Positions 20,692 through 32,130 are shown, counted from the stretch's first letter. The stretch is 64,000 nt of DNA from Morinoia aosen (GCA_030386875.1 CM059575.1:20980293-21044292), one strand, 5' to 3'. Program-made: numbers and translations. Notes: generated by a model from the sequence alone, not told the origin.

Positions 20692-22806
20692 ATATTGGCT
20701 GTAGCCGTAATATCTGTTGTAGCCATATCAGCTGTAGTAGTAGCTGCTGTTGTAGCCATATCAGCTGTAGTAGTAGCTGCTGTTGTAGCCATATCAGCTG
20801 TAGTGGTAGCTGCTGTTGTAGCCATACCAGCTGTAGTAGTAGCTGCTGTTGTAGCCATATCAGCTGTAGTAGTAGCTGCTGCTGTAGCCATATCAGCTGT
20901 AGTAGTAGCTGCTGTTGTAGCCATATCAGTTTTAGTAGTAGCTGCTGTTGTAGCCATATCAGCTGTAGTAGTAGCTGCTGTTGTAGCCATATCAGCTGTA
21001 GTAGTAGCTGCTGTTGTAGCCATATCAGTTTTAGTAGTAGCTGCTGTTGTAGCCATATCAGCTGTAGTAGTAGCTGCTGTTGTAGCCATATCAGCTGTAG
21101 TAGTAGCTGCTGTTGTAGCCATATCAGTTTTAGTAGTAGCTGCTGTTGTAGCCATATCAGCTGTAGTAGTAGCTGCTGTTGTAGCCATATCAGTTTTAGT
21201 AGTAGCTGCTGTTGTAGCCATATCAGCTGTAGTAGTAGCTGCTGTTGTAGCCATATCAGTTTTAGTAGTAGCTGCTGTTGTAGCCATATCAGTTTTAGTA
21301 GTAGCTGCTGTTGTAGCCATATCAGTTTTAGTAGTAGCTGCTGTTGTAGCCATATCAGCTGTAGTAGTAGCTGCTGTTGTAGCCATATCAGCTGTAGTAG
21401 TAGCTGCTGTTGTAGCCATATCAGCTGTAGTAGTAGCTGCTGTTGTAGCCATATCAGCTGTAGTAGTAGCTGCTGTTGTAGCCATATCAGTTTTAGTAGT
21501 AGCTGCTGTTGTAGCCATATCAGCTGTAGTAGTAGCTGCTGTTGTAGCCATATCAGCTGTAGTAGCCATATCAGCTGTAGTAGTAGCTGCTGTTGTTGCC
21601 ATATCAGCTGTAGTAGTAGTAGCTGCTGTTGTAGCCATATCAGCTGTAGTAGTAGTAGCTGCTGTTGTAGCCATATCAGCTGTAGTAGCCATATCAGCTG
21701 TAGTAGTAGTAGCTGCTGTTGTAGCCATATCAGCTGTAGTAGTAGTAGCTGCTGTTGTAGCCATATCAGCTGTAGTAGTAGTAGCTGCTGTTGTAGCCAT
21801 ATCAGCTGTAGTAGTAGTAGCTGCTGTTGTAGCCATATCAGCTGTAGTAGCCATATCAGCTGTAGTAGCCATATCAGCTGTAGTAGCCATATCAGCTGTA
21901 GTAGCCATATCAGCTGTAGTAGCCATATCAGCTGTAGTAGCCATATCAGCTGTAGTAGCCATATCAGCTGTAGTAGCCATATCAGCTGTAGTAGTAGTAG
22001 CTGCTGTTGTAGCCATATCAGCTGTAGTAGCCATATCAGCTGTAGTAGTAGTAGCTGCTGTTGTAGCCATATCAGCTGTAGTAGTAGTAGCTGCTGTTGT
22101 AGCCATATCAGCTGTAGTAGTAGTAGCTGCTGTTGTAGCCATATCAGCTGTAGTAGCCATATCAGCTGTAGTAGTAGCTGCTGTTGTAGCCATATCAGCT
22201 GTAGTAGTAGTAGCTGCTGTTGTAGCCATATCAGCTGTAGTAGTAGTAGCTGCTGTTGTAGCCATATCAGCTGTAGTAGTAGTAGCTGCTGTTGTAGCCA
22301 TATCAGCTGTAGTAGTAGTAGCTGCTGTTGTAGCCATATCAGCTGTAGTAGTAGTAGTAGCTGCTGTTGTAGCCATATCAGCTGTAGTAGTAGCTGCTGT
22401 TGTAGCCATATCAGCTGTAGTAGTAGTAGCTGCTGTTGTAGCCATATCAGCTGTAGTAGTAGCTGCTGTTGTAGCCATATCAGCTGTAGTAGTAGTAGCT
22501 GCTGTTGTAGCCATATCAGCTGTAGTAGTAGTAGCTGCTGTAGTAGCCATATCAGCTGTAGTAGTAGCTGCTGTTGTAGCCATATCAGCTGTAGTAGTAG
22601 TAGCTGCTGTTGTAGCCATATCAGCTGTAGTAGTAGCTGCTGTTGTAGCCATATCAGCTGTAGTAGCCATATCAGCTGTAGTAGTAGCTGCTGTTGTAGC
22701 CATATCAGTTGAAGAAATAGCTGCTGTTGTAGCCATATCAGCTGTAGTAGTAGCTGCTGTTGTAGCCATATCAGTTGAAGAAGTAGCTGCTGTTGTAGTC
22801 ATAATA
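20692..22806. repeat. Large minisatellite of 33/36/18-bp units in intron 2
   Basis: Units of mainly 33 bp (containing GCCATATCAGCTGTAGTAGT and AGCTGCTGTT) vary by whole codon-sized steps: extra GTA triplets give 36 or 39 bp, and short units are 18 bp. Units with TCAGTTTTAG cluster at 20930-21510, 36-bp units in the right half, and a block of 18-bp units at 21838-21990. Because every unit length is a multiple of three and has no stop, both strands carry frames of more than 700 codons (Ala/Thr/Met-rich on -, Val/Ala/Ile-rich on +). These are not treated as genes. The array ends 80 bases before exon 3. Confidence 0.9.
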
Positions 22807-22885
22807 TTTGTTGGCTAATTAATACTGGTATGTAGGCCAATTATACCATCGGTGTAACCACCGCTAACATGTTCGTGTTGCGCAG

Positions 22886-22964
22886 GGAGTTCTGCGTGTG
22901 GGACTTGAGAGACGGCCGCTGCCTGGAGGTGGTCACCTCACACAACGTGCACACTCACATCACT
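22886..22964 (+). CDS. WDR7: WDR7 coding exon 3 (residues 89-115)
   Basis: The acceptor is GCGCAG (ends 22885) and the donor is GTGAGT at 22965, phase 0. It encodes G-E-F-C-V-W-D-L-R-D-G-R-C-L-E-V, a WD40 blade with the conserved W-D and D-G-R-C of WDR7, followed by T-S-H-N-V-H-T-H. Its first base completes the split Gly codon from exon 2. Confidence 0.85.
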
Positions 22965-23373
22965 GTGAGTTCTGCCTGCTTTGGCAAAGACACTTAACTT
23001 CATTCCTAGACCTGAAAAATTTGTCATGAGTATAGAGTTGCTTTTCAATTTTCTCAGTGTATCGAGTGTATTGGTGAGAGTGACATTTTATATCACTTGA
23101 ATGATATAGTTTGGCCTATTTTCTCAATAAAAAATTTTGATCATGGTGAGCACTGCAGAGGTGGACTGCACGTTGTTATTGCTAGGGTCTTCTTTATTCC
23201 AAAATCTGTCAATGCGGGTTATCCATAATGAAATTCATCTAATCCAGTTGTTATGCTTGGAAATGGTTGTGACCCAGTTTTACTGCCCCCAAAATAATAT
23301 CACGTGAATTATTTTGCTCAAACTTTAATTCATCGGTAAAATATAAACAGTCCAGTGTGGCCAATGGTACCAA

Positions 23374-23574
23374 ATGCCAGGCCGAAAAGAGTAAGGCTGT
23401 TAGTAAAATCAATAGAGTAAACTGTCTATTGAGCCATATCAATCACAAGCTGCAAAGGGGTGCAGGCTGTTAGTAAAACAATAAGAGTAAACTGTCAGTT
23501 GAGCCCTATCAATTACTTGCCACGCAGGAGTAGAGACTATTGGTAAAATGGTGAAAGTAAACTGTCTGTTGCAG
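23374..23574 (+). repeat. Three-copy tandem duplication of the exon 4 acceptor region
   Basis: A unit of about 75-80 bp is present in full at about 23390-23434, 23466-23510 and 23530-23575: G.CTGTTAGTAAAA, then GAGTAAACTGTC and a TTGAG or TTGCAG, then CCATATCA. The last unit carries the true acceptor (TTGCAG|CCATATCAG, exon from 23575). The two upstream units read TTGAG at the same place. The repeat therefore includes the first bases of exon 4. Confidence 0.7.
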
Positions 23575-23743
23575 CCATATCAGATGCTGGGCACAAAGGA
23601 GTACCGGCTGTTCTGTGTGGGGAACTACCCTGAGATTCACATCTACGATCCTGCCTCCCTGCACCTGCTCTGTGTGCTCTCTAGCAGAGTCAATCCTGAC
23701 TGGATCGCTGCCATACATGTGCTCCGGCCCTCCAAACGTAACG
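23575..23743 (+). CDS. WDR7: WDR7 coding exon 4 (residues 116-172)
   Basis: The donor is GTGAGT at 23744, phase 1. It encodes P-Y-Q-M-L-G-T-K-E-Y-R-L-F-C-V-G-N-Y-P-E-I-H-I-Y-D. It then gives A-S-L-H-L-L and P-D-W-I-A-A-I, matching the WDR7 H-Y-P-E-I...D-A-T-S-L...P-D-W-I block. The acceptor sits at the end of a small tandem repeat, and a 3 kb minisatellite begins about 20 bases after the donor. Confidence 0.9.
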
Positions 23744-23761
23744 GTGAGTGCGTCAGATCTT

Positions 23762-26700
23762 CAGGGACAAATGACTATTGTATCAGTCATTTAGTTTGTT
23801 GAGGGACAAATGACTATTGTATCAGTCATTTAGTTTGTTGAGGGACAAATGCATCAGTCGTTTAGTTTGTTGAGGGACAAACGCATCAGTCATTTAGTTG
23901 TTTCAGTTAAACTGCATCAGTCATTTAGTTCAGTTAAAAGTGCAAGTCATTTATGTGGTTCAGTTACAACTGCATCAGTCGGTCTGTTGGTTCAGTTACA
24001 ACTGCATCAGTCATTCTGTTGGTTCAGTTACTATGCATCAGTCATTCAGTTGGTTCAGTTACCATGCATGTCATTTAGTTTGTTCAGTTACCATGCATCA
24101 GTCATTCGTTGGTTCAGTTACCATGCATCAGTCATTTAGTTGGTTCAGTTACCATGCATCAGTCATTCGTTGGTTCAGTTACCATGCATCAGTCATTTAG
24201 TTGGTTCAGTTACCATGCATCAGTCATTCAGTTGGTTCGGTTACCATGCATTAGTCATTCTGTTGGTTCAGTTACCATGCATCAGTCATTCGTTGGTTCA
24301 GTTACCATGCATCAGTCATTTAGTTGGTTCAGTTACCATGCATCAGTCATTCTGTTGGTTCAGTTACCATGCATCAGTCATTCAGTTGGTTCAGTTGCCA
24401 TGCATCAGTCATTCTGTTGGTTCAGTTACCATGCATCAGTCATTCAGTTGGTTCAGTTACCATGCATCAGTCATTCTGTTGGTTCAGTTACCATGCATCA
24501 GTCATTCAGTTGGTTCAGTTACCATGCATCAGTAATTCATTTGGTTCAGTTACCATGCATCAGTCATTCAGTTGGTTCAGTTACCATGCATCAGCCATTC
24601 TGTTGGTTCAGTTACCATGCATCAGTCATTCTGTTGGTTCAGTTACCATGCATCAGTCATTCGTTGGTTCAGTTACCATGCATCAGTCATTCTGTTGGTT
24701 CAGTTACCATGCATCAGTCATTTAATTGGTTCAGTTACCATGCATCAGTCATTTAATTAGTTCAGTTACCATGCATCAGTCATTCTGTTGGTTCAGTTAC
24801 CATGCATCAGTCATTCGTTGGTTCAGTTACCATGCATCAGTCATTCTGTTGGTTCAGTTACCATGCATCAGTCATTTAGTTGGTTCAGTTACCATGCATC
24901 AGTCATTTAGTTGGTTCAGTTACCATGCATCAGTCATTCAGTTGGTTCAGTTACCATGCATCAGTCATTCTGTTGGTTCAGTTACCATGCATCAGTCATT
25001 CAGTTGGTTCAGTTACCATGCATCAGTCATTCTGTTGGTTCAGTTACCATGCATCAGTCATTCAGTTGGTTCAGTTACCATGCATCAGTCATTCTGTTGG
25101 TTCAGTTACCATGCATCAGTCATTCTGTTGGTTCAGTTACCATGCATCAGTCATTTAGTTGGTTCAGTTACCATGCATCAGTCATTTAATTGGTTCAGTT
25201 ACCATGCATCAGTCATTCAGTTGGTTCGGTTACCATGCATCAGTCATTCTGTTGGTTCAGTTACCATGCATCAGTCATTCTGTTGGTTCAGTTACCATGC
25301 ATCAGTCATTCTGTTGGTTCAGTTACCATGCATCAGTCATTCTGTTGGTTCAGTTACCATGCATCAGTCATTCTGTTGGTTCAGTTACCATGCATCAGTC
25401 ATTCTGTTGGTTCAGTTACCATGCCTCAGTCATTCAGTTGGTTCAGTTACCATGCATCAGTCATTTAGTTGGTTCAGTTACCATGCATCAGTCATTCAGT
25501 TGGTTCAGTTACCATGCATCAGCCATTCTGTTGGTTCAGTTACCATGCATCAGTCATTCTGTTGGTTCAGTTACCATGCATCAGTCATTCGTTGGTTCAG
25601 TTACCATGCATCAGTCATTCTGTTGGTTCAGTTACCATGCATCAGTCATTTAATTGGTTCAGTTACCATGCATCAGTCATTTAATTGGTTCAGTTACCAT
25701 GCATCAGTCATTCTGTTGGTTCAGTTACCATGCATCAGTCATTCGTTGGTTCAGTTACCATGCATCAGTCATTCTGTTGGTTCAGTTACCATGCATCAGT
25801 CATTTAGTTGGTTCAGTTACCATGCATCAGTCATTTAGTTGGTTCAGTTACCATGCATCAGTCATTTAGTTGGTTCAGTTACCATGCATCAGTCATTCAG
25901 TTGGTTCAGTTACCATGCATCAGTCATTCTGTTGGTTCAGTTACCATGCATCAGTCATTCAGTTGGTTCAGTTACCATGCATCAGTCATTCTGTTGGTTC
26001 AGTTACCATGCATCAGTCATTCAGTTGGTTCAGTTACCATGCATCAGTCATTCTGTTGGTTCAGTTACCATGCATCAGTCATTCTGTTGGTTCAGTTACC
26101 ATGCATCAGTCATTTAGTTGGTTCAGTTACCATGCATCAGTCATTTAATTGGTTCAGTTACCATGCATCAGTCATTCAGTTGGTTCGGTTACCATGCATC
26201 AGTCATTCTGTTGGTTCAGTTACCATGCATCAGTCATTCTGTTGGTTCAGTTACCATGCATCAGTCATTCTGTTGGTTCAGTTACCATGCATCAGTCATT
26301 CTGTTGGTTCAGTTACCATGCATCAGTCATTCTGTTGGTTCAGTTACCATGCATCAGTCATTTAGTTGGTTCAGTTACCATGCATTAGTCATTCAGTTGG
26401 TTCAGTTACCATGCATCAGTCATTCAGTTGGTTCAGTTACCATGCATCAGTCATTCTGTTGGTTCAGTTACCATGCATCAGTCATTCGTTGATTCAGTTA
26501 CCATGCATCAGTCATTCAGTTGGTTCAGTTACCATGCATCAGTCATTCTGTTGGTTCAGTTACCATGCATCAGTCATTCTGTTGGTTCAGTTACCATGCA
26601 TCAGTCATTCTGTTGGTTCAGTTACCATGCATCAGTCATTCAGTTGGTTCAGTTACCATGCATCAGTCATTTAGTTGGTTCAGTTACCATGCATCAGTCA

Positions 26701-26795
26701 TTCAGTTGGTTCAGTTACCATGCATCAGTCATTCAGTTGGTTCAGTTACCATGCATCAGTCATTCAGTTAGTTCAGTTACAACTGCATCAGTTAT
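23762..26795. repeat. 31-bp minisatellite, about 90 copies, in intron 4
   Basis: The unit (GGTTCAGTTACCATGCATCA plus GTCATTCTGTT) has three main tail variants (CTGTT, CAGTT, TTAGTT) and a 30-bp form (CGTT). The left end shows the array being born: 38-bp units with GACTATTGTATCAGTCATTTAG at 23770-23850, then shorter intermediates, then pure 31-bp units from about 23990. Blocks of about 900 bp recur: 24590-25240 matches 25520-26200 with an offset of 928-959 bp, including shared rare variants (CAGCCATT, TTCGGTTACC). Since 31 is not a multiple of three, all three + frames stay open for long stretches; none is a gene. Confidence 0.9.
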
Positions 26796-27264
26796 CAAGT
26801 AACGTGTCCTGTTTTTCGGAAATATATATCGTTCAATGAATCACTTTCTCTATAACTGTCTACGCACGATATACGTGGTTGAAATAACCCAGCTGATTTT
26901 GCACAGGGGGTGACAAAACATGACATCCTCATTTATCACTTACAATCACTGTTGATCACTTATCTATGTTACTGTTGCTGGCTTAAGTCATCAATTTGAT
27001 AGCGTCCATTAGAGAGTGCTGTTGATCCTTATTTGAGCTTGAACAAATTGTATTTTTTGTGAGATAAAATGTACATTATCTTGAATTTGTGCATTGATTG
27101 AGACTATCAAGTGAACCTAAACTAAGACCTTGTGAAAACTATCACTTACCTATGCCATGCTAAGTAGCTTTGATACTGGAGCTCCTGACATGTTGAGTAG
27201 CTTTGTTAAGACGTTGTTTACTATTGGTACCTTGTGTCACTTATGTTTATATTCCATAGGTGAA

Positions 27265-27545
27265 GTAGTGTCACTAACACTGATGTCCCGCAGGCGTAGC
27301 TTGTGTACTAATACTGATGTCCCGCAGGCGTAGCTTGTATCACTAACACTGATGTCCTGTAGACGTACCTCGTGTCATTAAGACTGATGTCTGCAGACGT
27401 ACCTCGTGTCACTAACACTATGATGTCCTGCAGACGTACCTCGTTTCACTAACACTATGATGCTCTAGTAACACTGTGATGTTCCGCAGACCTACCTCGT
27501 GTCACTAACACTGTGATGTCCTACTAACACTGTGATGTCCCACAG
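27265..27545 (+). repeat. Tandem repeat of the exon 5 acceptor region, about 40-45-bp unit
   Basis: Seven or eight units read CACTAACACTGTGATGTCC followed by CGCAG, TGCAG or CACAG, then ACGTACCTCG or GCGTAGCTTG. The last unit ends in CCCACAG|ACGAAG, which is the true exon 5 acceptor. The unit so includes the acceptor and the first bases after it. Upstream units keep CAG in most cases (near 27290, 27327, 27409, 27433 and 27490). Confidence 0.75.
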
Positions 27546-27736
27546 ACGAAGTGGTGCTGGGAGTCACGCAAGGAGGCTGGGTGAAGGTGTGGACAGTGAG
27601 TGACAAGGACGTGCAGCGAGGGGATCCCATCAAGGAGCACGAGAGCAAGCGGATCAGGGCGAGCAACGCCAAGTGTCTGGTGTGCTGCGCCTTCAACCAG
27701 CGCACCGTGCTCATTGTCACGCCCAAGAGCTGGCAG
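27546..27736 (+). CDS. WDR7: WDR7 coding exon 5 (residues 172-235)
   Basis: The acceptor is CCCACAG and the donor is GTCTGT at 27737, a weak GT site, phase 0. It encodes E-V-V-L-G-V-T-Q-G-G-W-V-K-V-W-T-V, a WD40 blade, a charged linker, then C-L-V-C-C-A-F-N-Q-R-T-V-L-I-V and K-S-W-Q, matching the S-F-C-A-F-T-Q-R-S-L-L-V-V and Y-W-R of WDR7. The exon has strong G/C at third codon positions, unlike the intron DNA around it. Confidence 0.88.
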
Positions 27737-28725
27737 GTCTGTTTTTTTTTTTGCCTCATGGCAGTGTTGAAGTTAGAAAAGCTACCTAATGAAGCCTTAG
27801 AAACACAAAAGCGTGAAAATAATTTAACACAGCAATGGAGATTCATTTTTTTGCACTCTAGCCTTTTTCTGGCCTCATGACTGCTAGGGAAGAGTTAGGG
27901 TTGAAAAAGTACCCATTATAACTTGAAAAATCTCAAAACCCATGAAAAATACCATACAAGTTAGTCTTTTTGTTTTTGTGAGCTTGGGATTACTAGCCCT
28001 GATAAGACATGATGTGTTGCGCTGGGTGTGATGACCGGGACCTACATAGTATGTGCACTGTAATAACAAAAGTCTGACACAGACCAAAACACAAACGGAA
28101 AATGCTCGGAATTGGATAGTCAAGGACTTTTGAAGCTGCTTTTGCTTCACTTTCTTTCTTTCTTTCAAATGTTGCAAGCTCCACATGACTGCGATTACCT
28201 CATTTAATCATTAATAAGAAACAATGCTATCAATGAGCCTAAAAATAGTTATCAGGAATTTACATTTGTGTACATAACATACATGTAATTATGGATCTCT
28301 CACATGCAATGTTTTAGAAGTTCTGTTCTGACAAAAATTGTCCAGGAAAGTTATCTCATTTTTTGTTGCTGAATTTTGTTCAAAACTAGCGCCATCGTCC
28401 AACCACTAGTGTGACGTCACCGCTATGTGGCCACGTCTGAGTGCAGGCCTGGATTTGGAAGGCATTGGTTTGACACTGAGTATAGGCGAGTTTAATTTTA
28501 ACTAGACACACTTCGAGTGGTTGAACAAAGGAAGTTATTGAAACGTAATAATCGGTTGTACATCAGCCACCTATAAATTTCCTTATTGCTATTGTGTTCA
28601 AGCGTTTATCACATTTATAATACTTTCATGTTCTCATTAGTTTGGAAGTATTAGATGACATGTAATTCCAGTGTGAATTACTTGTTATTTACTAGCCTAA
28701 TAACTTCATCACGCGGATGGTAATT

Positions 28726-29020
28726 TCAATGAATGGAGGGCTTCCAGTAGTGAAATAGTGAAGGCTTCCTTGTGATGAGGTAGTGAAGAGTTTCTAGTGA
28801 AAGTACTGAAAACTCCTGGAGTAGTACAGGGCTTCCAGTAGCTGAGGAGTGAAGGCTTCCTGGTAGTAGAGGTCTTCCAATGGTGGAGTAGTGAAGGCTT
28901 CCTGATAATAAAGGGCTTCCAGTGACTGAGTAGTGAAGGCTTCTTGGCAGTAAAGGGCTTCCAGTGACTGAGGAGTGAAGGCTTCCTGGTTGTAAAGGGC
29001 TTTCAGTGGCTGAGTAGCAA
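28726..29020. repeat. Minisatellite, about 54-bp unit, upstream of exon 6
   Basis: Six degenerate units contain AGTGAAGGCTTCCTGG and AAAGGGCTTCCAGTGACTGA. The array stops about 55 bases before the exon 6 acceptor. Confidence 0.65.
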
Positions 29021-29075
29021 AGAGTAGCCAGTGTGGAAGCAGTGGAGTGCATCATGGCGGTGACGGGGTGTGCAG

Positions 29076-29224
29076 GTGTACGACGCGGGCGACTTCTCAC
29101 AACTAGCAGAGTGCAGCGTGCGGGACGGCGAGGCCACCTACAGCGGCGGCAGCTTCCTCAGCAACGAGACCGTCCTCGTCTGGGGCGAGAGCGGCCGCGG
29201 CTACATCTACAAGCTGCCCAACAA
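29076..29224 (+). CDS. WDR7: WDR7 coding exon 6 (residues 236-285)
   Basis: The acceptor is GTGCAG (ends 29075) and the donor is GTTAGC at 29225, phase 2. It encodes V-Y-D-A-G-D-F-S, then Y-S-G-G-S-F-L-S and V-L-V-W-G-E-S-G-R-G-Y-I-Y-K-L-P-N, matching V-F-D-A-G-D-Y...T-G-G-D-F...W-T-E-N-G-x-S-Y-I-Y-K-L-P of WDR7. The exon is very GC-rich. The split Asn codon is completed 22.5 kb downstream. Confidence 0.9.
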
Positions 29225-29350
29225 GTTAGCCTATGCCACCAATGAGCTGTTTGTTGAACATTTCTACAAGTTATTAAGTTATTCAGCTATGTATTAAGCA
29301 TTTGTACAAGTTATTCAGCTATGTATTGAGCATTTGTACAAGTTATCCTA
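29220..29350 (+). repeat. Tandem repeat of the exon 6 donor region
   Basis: The octamer ACAAGTTA, which spans the real donor (ACAA|GTTA at 29221), recurs at about 29267, 29306 and 29337 in units of 31-46 bp that also share TTCAGCTATGTATT and CATTTGT. The last unit again has ATCAATGAGC, as after the true donor (ACCAATGAGC). This is a donor-side counterpart of the acceptor repeats. Confidence 0.55.
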
Positions 29351-30264
29351 GGACATCAATGAGCTTTTTATTGAGCATATTTAGCTATATAATGTTTAAT
29401 TCAATTGTATAACTTGTCCAGCTAGGGGGTTTTCAGTTTCTATGCCTTCAGTGAGTTCTTTAGCTGTGGTTTTGAACTGTCTGAGGATTTGTTGAACTGT
29501 CATAGTGGCTGGCAACGATTAACTGCTAGATTGGGGGAAAAATTTGTAAATTCTTTCGTCTTGGTGGCTAGTCTAATGCTTTGATTTTTAGTAAATTGAG
29601 ATTAGGAATTTGACTTCAAAATAAAATGAAACCAAAGGTGATAACAACTCTCTTGAAGGAGCTTTTCATCTGGTTCTGGTGTAGAGTAATGTAACATCCT
29701 CGGATGTTTCCCTTTGGTCATAAAAGGCGTATATAATTGGAGAAAGCAAAAGTTTCTTGGTTCTCTCGCTTCTAAGGCTTTGCCCTTACCCTACCGCACA
29801 AATATTACCCTCGTGGAATATACAGTTCGCTCTCACAGAAAAAAGATGCAAAGGAACCACATCTCAGTAGCTGATTTCTCTTTCAGGAGATTTCATTTTT
29901 AGCCCATGCAGGGGAGATTTGAAGCCAAATCCCGTGAAGTAGGACGCCCAAATTATCGTTCTGGGGATTGGGGTTGCAAGATTGGCTTCTCTTTCGACCA
30001 AAATTTTTTGCAGTTTTCTAATAACCAGTATCATGAGAAATGTTCAACTTCATAAGCGATTTTGCAATTAAGCTTACGTGTATTCCAAGGTATACTTTAG
30101 TTTCATATTTTCGACAGTATGTTCGAAGGCATTTTTGTGAAGAGGGAACTGTGTGAATTTTTCAGGACTTCTTTCATTTTGTTCAAATTTTAATAGGAGT
30201 TTTCTGCCAACATCGTAGATGTACTCTGGCCTGAGAGGTAGGGAGAAAATTGTCTCAAAATAGT
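29351..30264. other. Start of the 22.5 kb WDR7 intron 6, no feature recognised
   Basis: No repeats or frames of note were recognised in this AT-rich segment. Confidence 0.4.
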
Positions 30265-30630
30265 CCCCTCAGGGGGATACAGCTATTGTATTTATGAGAA
30301 TTAGCACTCCCAGGAGAAAAATGTGCGAGGGCCCGTGCTGAGAATTAGGTAGGCAATCTTTATTGTTCAAATACAAGTTTTTTGTTATGTTAAGGACCAT
30401 CTTTTCTCGGTTCACTACTGTCCTGTTTTTCTGCATCTTCTACTTTCTTCGTCAACTTTATCTAGTTTCACGAACTTCTTTCTCAAGTTATTGTTTCTAT
30501 GCCCCTTCTGTATAGATTTTGCATTCCCTTATCTCCATACTTGATGGTGCCTTCCTCCTTCCTCTCTTTGATACTCTTTTCTACTCTTTTCTAGTGGTTA
30601 GAAAGGCTTAAACTAACAAATAATTTAATC
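30265..30630 (+). repeat. Interspersed repeat family R1, copy 1
   Basis: One of several copies of an about 350-bp repeat that starts near CTCAGGGGGATAC, passes GAATTAGCACTCCCAG, TTTTTTGTTATGTTAAGGAC, GGTTCACTACTGTCC and CTTCCTCCTTCCTCTCTTT, and ends GGTTAGAAAGGCTTAAACTA. Other copies are at about 33814, 49162, 58905, 59118 and 60645. It has no frame; the size fits a SINE or MITE, but a clear pol III A box and terminal inverted repeats were not found. Confidence 0.6.
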
Positions 30631-31344
30631 TGCCTTATAGAATACGTTCTTACATTGGCTTGACTTATCATTTTGCTAAATTTTTAAAACTATCACATTC
30701 CAATCTGAAATTTTCATTTCTACTTGACCCGGTTCCTAAAATATGTAGGAGCGGCCCTCATGAAGTGACTGATTCGTTCAACACTGCATCACAAATTCCC
30801 CCCATCACTAATCTCTTATTTTCTATCATCTGCTGCTTAGAAACCCACAAACAGCCTGTTTACATTTACCCATGAGAGGTACAAATAAGGTTATATAACC
30901 ATCAACTTCCCCGAGTTTAACACTTTTCCGTATGGATACAAGTAAGGCTATATGATCATAAATTTCATTGAGTTTCAACCTTTTCTGTAGGAATTTGTCT
31001 CTACACTTTCCCCCGCTCAGGGAAACATGCTCTAGGTGAAGCACGGGAAGGATTATTTCGTGAATTGTTCATTGCTCTTTCAAAGTTCAGCTAACCTTTA
31101 TGTCATTCGTACGACACCTAAAAATCAAATCAAACTTTTCAAGTTCGAGCATTTTCAGATAAAATTCTTGGATTTCAGGCTGAAAAAGTAGTACATAGCA
31201 TATGAAAGTAAAAAATTTTCTCTGTCGAATGTTTTGCTAGGCGGTATAAGTTGTTTGAAAATCGGTCAGATGACTGCTGTAGGGTCAGCTTTAGGATGTG
31301 GTCTGCTGAGGTCGCGTTCAAGGTGGCTTGCTCTGGCGGGTGTT

Positions 31345-31630
31345 GTGCTAGTGCCCTCCTTACATCTGGGTTGGGGTGTGAATTTCTTTCCTTTCGTTTT
31401 ACTCGTAGCTGATGTTCCGCCATCATTTTTAGAAGAGTTGCTTGCTGTTGTAACTGGGTTGGGCTGTGAATTTCTTTCTATTCGTTGTACTCGTAGCTGA
31501 TATTCTCATCGCCTTTTTTACGAGAGGTACTCGTCATAGTAACTGGGTTGGGCTGTGAATTTCTTTCCTTTCGTTGTATTTGTTGCTGATTTTCTGCCGT
31601 CATTTTTGGGAGAGTTTCTTACTGTTGTGA
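31345..31630. repeat. Three-copy tandem repeat, about 100 bp, intron 6
   Basis: Three units share GGGTTGGGCTGTGAATTTCT, TTTCGTTGTACTCGTAGCTGA and a GTTGCTTGCTGTTGTAACT-like end. Confidence 0.6.
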
Positions 31631-32039
31631 ATCATTGCTAACTTTTTGGTGTTATTGTAATTGAAAAAATTCATGTGCATATTATGACCAATAGTTTTAT
31701 AAAAACTGATTTTTGTAACAGGGAACATGAAAATATGAAGATTACTTGTACAAATAATGATTGATAAGCTATTGCTGTCTTAGAATTTTTAGATTCCAAT
31801 AATTGTTTCATCTTTACTGCACTGTGTTTTGCGTAATGGCTCACTGCCGTGTCACTAGTACATAAATATTCAATTCTGCACTGTGATGCACTGTATTTAT
31901 TCACTGCTCTGTAAACGCTGCACTCTTGTCACTGCTGTGCTTTAATTAAATTAGAATTTCTCTGCTCTGGACTGAGTAAGTTAGTATGAAGCACTGCTTT
32001 CTGCTCTCCGTGAGGCTGCTCTTCATCTCGCTACACATC

Positions 32040-32130
32040 GCAGTGTTGGTGTGGTGGTGTTGTGCTGGTAGTGTGGTGTGGTGGTGTTGTGCTGGTAGTG
32101 TGGTGTGGTGGTCTTGTTGATGGTCTGGTG
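32040..32130. repeat. Short GT-rich tandem repeat, about 28-bp unit
   Basis: About three units of GTGGTGGTGTTGTGCTGGTA form a GT-rich patch. A (GT)n run follows at about 32157-32173. Confidence 0.55.

Noticed and set aside
20646..22818. Overlapping 718- and 707-codon frames on opposite strands
   Set aside because: By-product of repeat units that are multiples of three in length. No start context, splice signal or domain supports a gene.
23762..26795. CRISPR-like array
   Set aside because: The units are directly adjacent with no unique spacers, no cas genes are present and the genome is eukaryotic.
23849..26802. Many overlapping frames with V-Q-L-P-C-I-S-H repeats
   Set aside because: The 31-bp unit shifts through all three frames and lacks stops; it lies within WDR7 intron 4.
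28400..28523. Possible small MITE with ends CAACCACTAGTGTG and CACACTTCGAGTGGTTG
   Set aside because: The inverted ends are imperfect and no target duplication was found, so it may be chance.
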